Assembly (NCBI GenBank): GCA_964472425.1
Contig: CAYYLF010000032.1
Location: 1-15,767, forward strand
Direction of reading: 5' to 3'
Origin: RUG11867 sp964472425
GTDB taxonomy: Bacteria > Bacillota_I > Bacilli_A > RF39 > UBA660
DNA: 15,767 nucleotides
In this document: in pieces, positions 1 to 7,982 of the stretch
Position numbering within the stretch: position 1 is the first letter of the stretch
Layout: every line of letters starts with the position of its first letter
Translations under genes and position numbers: made by a program
The notes under the pieces: generated by a model
The model's input: the letters and a program-made list of their open reading frames with translations, nothing else
What the model was told of the DNA's origin: nothing
The model's database searches: none

Positions 1-112
1 TTATTGTTTCATTAAAATGTAAAATGTCTCTTGCAAAAACACACGAAAGACATGCAGTTATAATATAGCCTAAGTAATAATGTTTTTTGAACCATAGTAA
101 TAGTTTTAACAT
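1..112 (-). CDS. Partial small membrane protein, candidate second immunity gene (N-terminal 37 residues)
   Basis: An ATG at 110-112 is preceded by an excellent ribosome binding site (AAGGAGGA on the minus strand, plus positions 116-123) at good spacing. The frame then stays open to the window edge, so the 3' part is missing. The visible peptide begins MLKLLLWFKKHYYLGYIITA and is basic and hydrophobic, with a probable membrane segment around residues 12-27, ending in an ordinary polar stretch. It is not recognisably similar to the two larger membrane proteins upstream, but it shares their plan of a short N-terminal anchor. It lies 57 bases after the stop of an open fragment that lacks a start codon, the usual position of an immunity gene behind an orphan toxin end. 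I see the start, the site and the anchor; the immunity role is inferred from position only. Confidence 0.6.
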   Translation of the reverse strand, partial: MLKLLLWFKKHYYLGYIITACLSCVFARDILHFNETI

Positions 113-169
113 AAATCCTCCTTGAAATAGAATAAAATCGCATAAGTATTAAAAGGGCTTTAACCTATT

Positions 170-433
170 TTATCCCGCTAAAGCAAAAGGTGCAGGTACG
201 TATTTTAAAGTTTCTGCTATTTCTCCACTTAATCCAAATATAGGTATAAGAAAGAGTATAAATTGGTTTATTTCTATAGTTAAGTCTGATGCAAGTCCAG
301 TATTGTCAGTATGAGTAAAAGTAAAGTTATATGTTGAAGCAAGCGGGTTTGCTTCATTTAAGTTATATGCAACTTTTACTGAATTTTTAGTAATGTGTCG
401 TAGATATAGTATATGAACTGTATTTTGAAAGAT
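170..433 (-). pseudogene. Start-less 87-codon open fragment, possible orphan RHS toxin C-terminus
   Basis: Between an in-frame stop at 434-436 and the stop at 170-172 lies an open frame of 87 codons with no ATG, GTG or TTG. It therefore cannot be an ordinary complete gene. The later part reads like real protein: a polar beta-like stretch (KVAYNLNEANPLASTYNFTF), then a hydrophobic segment (QFILFLIPIFGLSGEIAE), then the end VPAPFALAG. No RHS core motif remains in it. It lies downstream of an RHS gene and its putative immunity genes, and directly upstream of another small membrane protein gene. Displaced toxin ends left after C-terminal exchange sit in this way in RHS and CDI loci, so that is my preferred reading. 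It could equally be the end of any decayed gene, or chance open sequence in A+T-rich DNA. Confidence 0.35.
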
Positions 434-453
434 TTAGTTAAATTTTTTTCTTA

Positions 454-984
454 CTATAGTTCATATTTACTTTTTGTAATAACATAATATGAATCATCAG
501 CTGTAAAGGAAGTGTCTGAATATCTATCTGAGGTTCCAAACCATAACCAAACATCTTTGTACTCTAAATATCCATTTGAATTTCTACTTTTAAATTGTTT
601 TAAATAATTATCATAGTCAGATTTAGTATAAAATATGAATTTGACAGTTTCTAGTTTGTTGTCTATAAAACCATATACGAGAGTGCCTGTAAAATTATCG
701 ACTTTAGCATAATAATAGCATAGATATTTAATCCCATTTTCTGTGTATTCCTTGTCTGCGAAACGGCCTTCTATTTCGTATACATGTTTTTCTAAGCTAT
801 CCCAAATGACAGGTCTTATCTCCTTTTTAAAACTATTTGATTCAACTTTTACATAGTTTGGTTGGGGCTTCATATGGTTAGCTAAGGTGAAACTTTCAAT
901 TATGATTATTAATATTAAGAGTAAGATAATTCCTAATGGTGAAATAGTTATTCTTTTAAAAATTGAATTTTCCCGATTATTCAT
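454..984 (-). CDS. Membrane-anchored putative immunity protein B (176 aa)
   Basis: The protein starts with a basic stretch followed by one strong membrane segment (about residues 14-35, very rich in Ile and Leu). A polar domain of about 140 residues follows, which should lie outside the membrane if the anchor is an uncleaved signal. No lipobox cysteine is seen. It is clearly paralogous to the gene just upstream. Both share an IEGR motif (here 71-74), a DNFTGTLVYGFIDNK-type block (about 96-110) and an I(S/T)KSK motif near the end (169-173). The start ATG overlaps the stop of the upstream gene in an ATGA arrangement, and a GAGGAA ribosome binding site lies 8 bases before it, so the two are translationally coupled. 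I do not recognise the family. The immunity role is inferred from small size, the membrane anchor and the position directly after an RHS toxin gene. Confidence 0.75.
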   Translation of the reverse strand: MNNRENSIFKRITISPLGIILLLILIIIIESFTLANHMKPQPNYVKVESNSFKKEIRPVIWDSLEKHVYEIEGRFADKEYTENGIKYLCYYYAKVDNFTGTLVYGFIDNKLETVKFIFYTKSDYDNYLKQFKSRNSNGYLEYKDVWLWFGTSDRYSDTSFTADDSYYVITKSKYEL

Positions 985-1529
985 AATAAATGTTCCTCAT
1001 CTATAAAATATCGCATTACTTTAGATTTACTTATCGATAAACTGGAATCTGAGAATTCTACTATAGTATTAACTTCGCCTACATGACCCGTCCATTGAAC
1101 TCTTCCGTCAGTTAATTTTTTACTACCTTCCGAAAATTCATTTTTAAATTCATTTTTATACTTTGCATATTCTAATTTGTCGTTAAAGTAAAATATTATT
1201 ATACTAACTTTATCGTCTACAAAAGTGTAAGTTAGAGTACCAGTATAATTTTCAAATTGAGCATTTTTATACAAGTAACTAATCCAATTATCGGGATATA
1301 TTCCTTTAGAATCTAATATCTCATCCTCTTTGCGACCTTCTATTCTGTAGATGTCTTCAGTGTTCATTTGGTAGTCTATAGACCTGATTAGGTCTTTAAA
1401 GTCGAAATCTTCTATAGTTCTAGTTTCATATCGGGGGTTCTCTTCGTAATATCTTATTTGAGCATACAAAACTCCAATAGTTATTAGTAAGATACATATT
1501 ATAATTTTTTGTACTTTAATTTTCTCCAT
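981..1529 (-). CDS. Membrane-anchored putative immunity protein A (182 aa)
   Basis: First gene after the RHS toxin gene, 39 bases downstream, with an AGAAAGG ribosome binding site 7 bases before the ATG. Residues 8-23 form one membrane segment, followed by a polar, aromatic-rich domain. Conserved blocks shared with the next gene are IEGR (63-66), FENYTGTLTYTFVDDK (about 92-107) and ISKSK (166-170). Overall similarity is low outside these blocks, which suggests an old duplication with divergence. Being the first gene after the toxin, it is the most likely cognate immunity protein. An anchored protein with its main domain outside the cytoplasm would fit a toxin neutralised at the membrane or cell surface, but this depends on the predicted topology. 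Neither family nor activity is recognised. Confidence 0.75.
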   Translation of the reverse strand: MEKIKVQKIIICILLITIGVLYAQIRYYEENPRYETRTIEDFDFKDLIRSIDYQMNTEDIYRIEGRKEDEILDSKGIYPDNWISYLYKNAQFENYTGTLTYTFVDDKVSIIIFYFNDKLEYAKYKNEFKNEFSEGSKKLTDGRVQWTGHVGEVNTIVEFSDSSLSISKSKVMRYFIDEEHLL

Positions 1530-1568
1530 ATATATGCCTTTCTAAAATTGATTGTTAAATTGTTTCAT

Positions 1569-4500
1569 TTACAAAAAGAAGAAGAACAGTTTACCAGTTG
1601 GAAATTCATATTTAGATGTCTTTGATTTTGTGGATATAGGTATGTCAGGCAAATCGTACCAAGTATAACCTCTTTTTATTCGCTCAGTTGTAGCATTATT
1701 TAAAGGTGGTGATATTTTGTTAGTAGGTAATATTTCTCGTATTTTATTTGGTACACTAGCTGGTCTAGAAAGTACAGAAGGAGAAGAATTGGTGATTATG
1801 TTACCTAATGGATGGCTTTGGAAGTCATAACTTGGAAGGGTTGTTCCCGCTATATTCAGCATTGTGTCGGTAGCTAAATTATTAACAGTTTCGGAAAATG
1901 TTTTACCTGAATGCATATCAATAAATACATTGAGGGCCGAGGAACCAATTGTACCTAAAATCACATCATCTTCAGCAATAATACCTATCAAAGCTCCGGT
2001 TGAACCTTTTAAAAATGCACTAGTAGTCCCTTCATAAAATGCTGTTCCTGCAGCATTGTTGGAGTTGACCTGATTCCATAAACTTATTAAGCCTCCTACC
2101 ATCGCCGCTATAAGAAACCAGTTTTCTCCATTTTCGTCAATTCTGCTAGAAGGGTTATTTTCAGTATAAAGATATAGGTTGCCTGATAATATATTTTGCT
2201 CACATATGTTTTTGTCTGGGTTTATGAATCTAACAAGAGTAGGACTATAGTATCGATTATTTAGATAGTAAAGGCCTGTTTCTTTGTCGTAGTAATAACT
2301 TCTGTATCTAAATGGATTGATGTGGGCTATGTGGTTTTCGTCTGTTATTTCTACACCGGTGGCATCTTTGATGCTTAGAAGTTTGCCCCATGCATCGTAT
2401 GTGTATGTTGCAATCGTGTCGAAGTTGGAGTCTTTTAAGCCGATGATGTCCTCTTGTAGATTCTTTATGTAATAGTACGGTTCTCCGTTGTATTTAAATC
2501 CGATTAGCGCTCCTGTGTTATTACGTATATAGTATAGCATATCGGTGCCTCTAGTTTCAAGAACTATGTCGCTGCCTTCTAAGAAGTAATTTGTCGATTC
2601 CCCGTATCCGTATTTAGAGGTTCTGATTCCATCGGCATTGTATTCGTAGAAAATAGTCATGCTCGCGTTCGAATCACTATACGAATGCAGTTGTCGGCCG
2701 TTTTCCCATGTTAGAGTTTTGGAACCGATAGTAAGAGGATTTCCGATGGCGTCGTAAGTTATTGCTTCATCGTTGTACTTGGTAAGTTGGTCTTCCCACT
2801 CGGAATTTGTGTATTCGAATGTGTCGGTTTTGATGAGAGTATCGGTGTCGGGGTCGTATTCTTCTTTCTTTAAGATGTTACCTTCTTTGTCATATGAATA
2901 TTTGTACTTGATGTTTGTAACATAGTTGTCATCTTCTATTAATTGATTGAAATTGTCATATTTGTAATGATTTGTGATGTTTTTGTTCAAAAAGATGTCG
3001 ATTATGTTATATAATTCGTCATATTTGTACTCATATGTGTCATTTTCGATTTTTATCGATTGGACTATGAGGGACGTTTTTTCACCTTGGCTGTAGTATT
3101 TATATTCTACATTAAAGTTTCCGGCGATGTTCGTGTTTACTAGTCTTCCGAGGTAATCGTAGTTGTAGTTGATGTCCTTATTGTCGAATGATAGTTTGAT
3201 TAAAGAATCGTCTTTGTCATATTCGTATTTCATCTTGAGACTATCACAGGTTACTTTATTTGTAAGGGTCAAATCGTTATACTTCTTGAATGTCTTTTCT
3301 ACGAGATTGTCGTCTTTATCATAGTCGTAGTTTATTTCGAATCTACCTAAGAAAGTGTCGAAGACATGTTGTTTCAATCTGTTTGCTAAGTCGTAATAGT
3401 ATAGCTGTTTAGTTAAACCATATTCGATTTTTTCTAATTGATTGAGGTTATTGTAGAAGTATTTATATTTGTCGAAGGTGGTTTGTGTTTCTTGTACTCT
3501 ACCGAAGTCATCATATGTGTATGTGATTGTATCTCCATTTCCGTAAGTACTAGTTAGGAGGTTTCCGTTGTTCGCTTCGTATTCGTTGGTTATCAGAGTG
3601 TTACCATTTATTTTTACAGTAGTCGGTTTGTTCCATTCGTCGTATTCAAACGTATAGTTTTTTTGACCTGTAGAAATCTTTGATAGTCTATCGGAGATGT
3701 CGTACTCGTATGAGATGGTTTTGTCGTCTTTAGAAATACTATAGTTTACGGTTGTGGTGTTTCCGTCAGAATCCGTCGCAGAGAGAGTTCCATTTTCGAC
3801 TTCATCGGTAAGGAGAAGGCCAGAGTATTGGGTCATGTCGGCGTGAGGTCCCGAATTTACTTTAGTACCTAGTGACGACCAGGCAATCGATTCGTCGGTT
3901 AGTGTCACCTCTCGAGAAGAATACAAGGTAACTTTGTTTCCGGCGATTTTGTCGAAGACTATATTTAACGAAGAGTTATTCGTCATATTTTCAATCGAGA
4001 TGGCTTTATTTTCGTTAGTTACAGATTTTACTTGGTCTTTATCGTTGTATTGGTAGCTCGTGACTATATTCCGAGGGTCGGTAATGCTTTTTACGAGACC
4101 TTTATCGGTATCGACATCGTAGACTGTTTTTTTACCTAAAGTGTCGGTCGTGGAAGTCAAGAATCTTCCATCTTCGGTGTACGTAGCTTTGCTTTCGATA
4201 AAGTTGTTAGTCGTGACATCTTCGAAGTAGAATTGTTGTCTATAATCGTCGTCGTTTTTTTCTAAAATGCTCAGTTCGCCGTTTACTATAGCCAAGTTCA
4301 AATTAGGATACAGTTTTGGACAAATGGCATAGCTTCCATTATCTCTTCTAGTTATTTTGAAAAGTGTGTAGTCGGATTCTACTAGAATCAATACGGCTTT
4401 ACTGCCATCATAAGATACATATCTATCGAAGAGTGAGAAAGTATAGTATTCTCCATTTTTGATGACTGTGAATTTTTGGTGGTTGCAGTTGCACTCTTTT

Positions 4501-7500
4501 TCGGTTATCTTTTTAGTTTCGAAATCGTAATGGAGATATTTTTTGGTACCTTTCGTTCGGATGTAGTAGTCTGAATTGGTTTTCAGTTCGTTGTCCGGAT
4601 TGACATTGTTGATGATGGTTCTTATCGGGTTACCAAAACTATCGTATTCGATTTCATTCGATATTCCGGTCGGACTGATGCCTTTTAGAATTTTACTCGA
4701 ATTGTCGTTGGCGTACTCGTAGCTGTAATGGCTTCCTTTCGGTGTAAACGATGCGATCAGTTTGTTCGTCGAGTCGTATTTCAAAGTGTTTTCGTCATTT
4801 TTTAAATTTTTGGCAGAAACGAGATTTCCTTCTTCGTCGTAATCGTAAGATTCTTCGCCGATATCTTTGACGAGCATTACATTGGTAATATAGAGTTCGT
4901 TTACTTGGGAAGGTAACTCGAAATCTATTTGAATGGTTTCACTATCTTTGTCGATGACGAAAGATTTCGAAAAGAATAACCATTCATCTTTGTTGTACTC
5001 TAGATTAATAGGAATTCTTTTGGCATCGTTTTCGTCGTCAAAGTACGAGACTATAACTTTCGTCTTGGAAGGGTTCTCTTCCGTTATACTCGGTTCGACT
5101 CCATTATTTTTGTACCAAAAGGACAGATTGTAGATGTCTCCCTTTTTGCTAGAGACTAGTATTCTTCTGTTTGCCGTGACAGTTCCCAATGGATTTCCTA
5201 CAATTTTTAAAGCTTTTTCGCGGTCGTTTATTTGAACGACATGGCAATTTGAAGTATTGGACCAAGTGGTCAAGTCGATATTTTGATAATCGCAATTGTC
5301 GAATAGATTGTATCCGTTTAAAGTGTTGTTGTAGTCTAATTGGAGGTCATCGATATAGTAGTCTTCTTCGGAATTTACTACGATATTTAATAAGGTACCG
5401 TCGAGCCACCCGGATGTTGTAAACGAGAATCTTTGATATTCTTCGCTCGGAGGGATGGGGATAGAACCTAATGGGTCAGTTTTATTCGGCCCCGTCACGG
5501 AGAAGTTCATAGTGACGAGTGCACTGTTTTTGATGTATCCACTAAAGGTGATACCTCGGTTGTTGGCGAATATATTGTGAACTAGACCTTCTACTCTTTC
5601 GTTACCTTGTCCTTTGAAGCAATATTTGCCACTGCGAGCATTTCCATTCACTATACCGGCAGAGCCAAATACGGTAGACACATCGAGCGACTCGAAGCTC
5701 GGATTAGGGATATGATTGGAAGTAAATCGGTTGATAATCGTGGATGTTTCTATTTTGTTACTTTTATTACTCGAATCATTTTCAAAATACTTTCTAGTCG
5801 TTCCATACGTATCTGCGAGGAGAGCTCCTTTCTTGTTTTCGGTAATGCCTATGGTAGAGCCCTCGACATTAAAGACATACTTCGTCTCGATGTCTTTGTC
5901 GTCCGTGATAATCGTCGAGTTCGTATTATAGACGTAAGTGTTCGTTCGGCCGAGCGTACCGTCGATTCCCTTTTCGGTTATTTTGGACAATTTGTATGTC
6001 GTGTAATTTCCATTTTGTACAGTATAGTAGTCGAATTCGAAACTCAATCCGTTCTCGTCCGCGATTTTCGTGACGACTTTGTCGCCGTTGTAGACGAAAG
6101 TAGTTTTATCTGTTTTTCGAATTATCGAAGATAATTTGTCGTCTACAATCGAGACGGTCGAGTTATAAGTCGGACCCGTAATCGTAAGTCCAGTGCTCGT
6201 ATAGGTTATGTTTATTTCTTTACCAGAACTATCAGTTATCTTGGCGATTTTACCGGTACTATCGTGTGTTATGTTTATTTCGTTTTTATCGATGTCGACT
6301 ATTTTCGTTAGAAGGTATTCATCTCCATTAGAGAAGGAGAAATATTTTATATTTCCGTATTTGTCCGTCTCTTTATAGGAGTTCCCTTCTTTTACGAAGG
6401 TCAGATTTCTTCCGTCTTCATCTTTATAAGTGTTTTCCTCTACACTGTACGGGTAGCCTATCTTTCCAGTCGAATCGACATAGTATAGATAATCTTTTGA
6501 AACGATTTTAACGGGCTTTAATCTTTCGTCGTAGTTAAATTTCCAGCCCGAGAGGAAACCACTTGCATAATCCATAGCCTGAGTGTTGGATATCAATTGG
6601 AGGCTAACGGGCAGTTTGCTACCGATGGTTTCGTTCAAATTATATATGTTGACGACGTTTCCATTGTTCACATTGACTTGAGAAGAGCTGTTTTTTAAAT
6701 CGTATTCTTTGTACGACATGTGACCTATTTTGCCATCGTTAAGTCTATAGTTGACGATAAAGTCGGGGTCGGGATTTTTGCCTATTTCATATTGCAATGT
6801 ATTATGGTGCGAGTAGATGTAATATGGTCCCATTTTAAGATTGTCTTCGTCTAGAACTCTCAACATGATTCCATAGTTGGGCGCGCCTTTAATCCACTTT
6901 TTGACTATTTCTGTAATGTTCATGAAACTAGGTTTGAGCGTTTTGGTGACCGTATTACCTTCCGTTTTTACTTCGGCTGGGGTTAATACGACAGTTCCGA
7001 CGATTTCCTCGCGAAATTTATCGTGCATTTTGTTCCAGTCGTAGGCGACGTCGAGCCAATGCCAATCTTCTGTGACTTCGTGAGCGACCAGTTTGGGATT
7101 CCCAGTCGATGGGAATTCGTAATCGGCGTGGGCGTACAAGGCCAGTTCGGCACTTATTATGTGTGCCTTGGGGTCGATGTGCATAGCGCCCGGTCTCAGA
7201 AGTATTCTATTGATGACATCGTTTTCTACTCCTACTTTTAGATAGTCGTATTGGGCAGTTTGTACGCCGGTGTCCCCTTGATAAATAAATGTGCTTCCGA
7301 CGATGAAGCTATCGGTGTCTAGTGTCGGGTCTATTATGACGGGGTATTCGGCCATAGCTAACCATGCATGGTCTAGTTTCATCGTCAATACGTAGTAATC
7401 TTCTTTTTTGGCAAGAGCATATTTGACATTGGCGGATGTTTTTTTATCGTTTGCGACCATAAATGGCGAGTCCATATGGTACAGCACTTTGCCGTTCACG

Positions 7501-7970
7501 ACACCAAAGATTTTGTTTTGCTTTAGTATCAAGTCGACATCGGTGACAATTTTGAACGATATGTCCTCTTCGATGTTTTTCTTCAAAATTATCGATTCTT
7601 TCAATTTGGAGCCTACGATGTCGTATTTTATATCGACTCCGTCTAATATGTTAGCAATATTTAGACAATTGTAACTCGGTTCGAAAGACATTTGGGGATT
7701 CTTGTTTTGCAATAGTGAACATTCCAAAAAGTAGTTTGTGCTTTTTAATTCGTAAATGATGTTCGGAGATTTTTTATGAAATGATACTTTGAAATTGTTT
7801 TCTTTGTTTTCGAAGTATTCGTCAGTTTCTATTATGGTATTGTCAATCGAGCGATATTTTCCATCTTTTAAAAAGTTTATGTCTTCGTTATAGAAGTAGG
7901 CTTTGATGGAGCCATCATCGCAGAGAAAGTGTTTTTCTCTTTCTTTTCGAAGTTCTGTTATTTCTTTCAT
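1569..7970 (-). CDS. DNRLRE-RHS/YD-repeat polymorphic toxin, 2133 aa
   Basis: A very large WapA-like RHS protein. Order of parts: an N-terminal region without a signal peptide (it begins MKEITELRKEREKHF, charged); a DNRLRE-type beta domain at about 210-405 (entry YPVIIDPT, later EIVKKWIKGAPNYGIMLR); RHS/YD repeats from about 540 with many Y-x-Y-D and G-[KR]-[IL] units; an insert at about 752-1035 resembling two carbohydrate-binding jelly-roll modules (entry NHIPNPSFESL); a ricin-like beta-trefoil candidate at about 1131-1252 (YYIRTKGTKKYLHY); more YD repeats; and the conserved RHS core end at about 1893-1950 (YYDKETGLYYLNNRYYSP, then NLYLYTENNPSSRIDENG). In known RHS proteins the core forms a cocoon enclosing a variable toxin. 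Here the variable end is the last 184 or so residues: a Gly/Ala-rich hydrophobic pretoxin part, then an unrecognised basic and aromatic end (RGYTWYDLPDIP) finishing in KLFFFFL. The start has an AAAGGA site and lies 12 bases after the upstream gene. The composition is more A+T-rich near the 3' end, as expected for an exchanged toxin tip. The RHS identity is firm; the toxin activity is unknown. Confidence 0.93.
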   Translation of the reverse strand: MKEITELRKEREKHFLCDDGSIKAYFYNEDINFLKDGKYRSIDNTIIETDEYFENKENNFKVSFHKKSPNIIYELKSTNYFLECSLLQNKNPQMSFEPSYNCLNIANILDGVDIKYDIVGSKLKESIILKKNIEEDISFKIVTDVDLILKQNKIFGVVNGKVLYHMDSPFMVANDKKTSANVKYALAKKEDYYVLTMKLDHAWLAMAEYPVIIDPTLDTDSFIVGSTFIYQGDTGVQTAQYDYLKVGVENDVINRILLRPGAMHIDPKAHIISAELALYAHADYEFPSTGNPKLVAHEVTEDWHWLDVAYDWNKMHDKFREEIVGTVVLTPAEVKTEGNTVTKTLKPSFMNITEIVKKWIKGAPNYGIMLRVLDEDNLKMGPYYIYSHHNTLQYEIGKNPDPDFIVNYRLNDGKIGHMSYKEYDLKNSSSQVNVNNGNVVNIYNLNETIGSKLPVSLQLISNTQAMDYASGFLSGWKFNYDERLKPVKIVSKDYLYYVDSTGKIGYPYSVEENTYKDEDGRNLTFVKEGNSYKETDKYGNIKYFSFSNGDEYLLTKIVDIDKNEINITHDSTGKIAKITDSSGKEINITYTSTGLTITGPTYNSTVSIVDDKLSSIIRKTDKTTFVYNGDKVVTKIADENGLSFEFDYYTVQNGNYTTYKLSKITEKGIDGTLGRTNTYVYNTNSTIITDDKDIETKYVFNVEGSTIGITENKKGALLADTYGTTRKYFENDSSNKSNKIETSTIINRFTSNHIPNPSFESLDVSTVFGSAGIVNGNARSGKYCFKGQGNERVEGLVHNIFANNRGITFSGYIKNSALVTMNFSVTGPNKTDPLGSIPIPPSEEYQRFSFTTSGWLDGTLLNIVVNSEEDYYIDDLQLDYNNTLNGYNLFDNCDYQNIDLTTWSNTSNCHVVQINDREKALKIVGNPLGTVTANRRILVSSKKGDIYNLSFWYKNNGVEPSITEENPSKTKVIVSYFDDENDAKRIPINLEYNKDEWLFFSKSFVIDKDSETIQIDFELPSQVNELYITNVMLVKDIGEESYDYDEEGNLVSAKNLKNDENTLKYDSTNKLIASFTPKGSHYSYEYANDNSSKILKGISPTGISNEIEYDSFGNPIRTIINNVNPDNELKTNSDYYIRTKGTKKYLHYDFETKKITEKECNCNHQKFTVIKNGEYYTFSLFDRYVSYDGSKAVLILVESDYTLFKITRRDNGSYAICPKLYPNLNLAIVNGELSILEKNDDDYRQQFYFEDVTTNNFIESKATYTEDGRFLTSTTDTLGKKTVYDVDTDKGLVKSITDPRNIVTSYQYNDKDQVKSVTNENKAISIENMTNNSSLNIVFDKIAGNKVTLYSSREVTLTDESIAWSSLGTKVNSGPHADMTQYSGLLLTDEVENGTLSATDSDGNTTTVNYSISKDDKTISYEYDISDRLSKISTGQKNYTFEYDEWNKPTTVKINGNTLITNEYEANNGNLLTSTYGNGDTITYTYDDFGRVQETQTTFDKYKYFYNNLNQLEKIEYGLTKQLYYYDLANRLKQHVFDTFLGRFEINYDYDKDDNLVEKTFKKYNDLTLTNKVTCDSLKMKYEYDKDDSLIKLSFDNKDINYNYDYLGRLVNTNIAGNFNVEYKYYSQGEKTSLIVQSIKIENDTYEYKYDELYNIIDIFLNKNITNHYKYDNFNQLIEDDNYVTNIKYKYSYDKEGNILKKEEYDPDTDTLIKTDTFEYTNSEWEDQLTKYNDEAITYDAIGNPLTIGSKTLTWENGRQLHSYSDSNASMTIFYEYNADGIRTSKYGYGESTNYFLEGSDIVLETRGTDMLYYIRNNTGALIGFKYNGEPYYYIKNLQEDIIGLKDSNFDTIATYTYDAWGKLLSIKDATGVEITDENHIAHINPFRYRSYYYDKETGLYYLNNRYYSPTLVRFINPDKNICEQNILSGNLYLYTENNPSSRIDENGENWFLIAAMVGGLISLWNQVNSNNAAGTAFYEGTTSAFLKGSTGALIGIIAEDDVILGTIGSSALNVFIDMHSGKTFSETVNNLATDTMLNIAGTTLPSYDFQSHPLGNIITNSSPSVLSRPASVPNKIREILPTNKISPPLNNATTERIKRGYTWYDLPDIPISTKSKTSKYEFPTGKLFFFFL

Positions 7971-7982
7971 GGGTCGTCCTTT

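Noticed and set aside
412..466. Inverted repeat ATATGAACT / AGTTCATAT as a terminator
   Set aside because: The stem is A+T-rich, the loop is about 37 bases, and no T-run follows in the right place.
1555..1572. Shared 11-mer attgtttcatt at position 3 and near 1557, as possible recombination ends
   Set aside because: The match is short and A+T-rich and does not extend. It is expected by chance in such sequence.
4933..6134. Several plus-strand open frames opposite the RHS gene
   Set aside because: They lie antisense to a strongly supported protein, lack ribosome binding sites, and their translations have no domain character. They are by-products of the codon pattern on the other strand.
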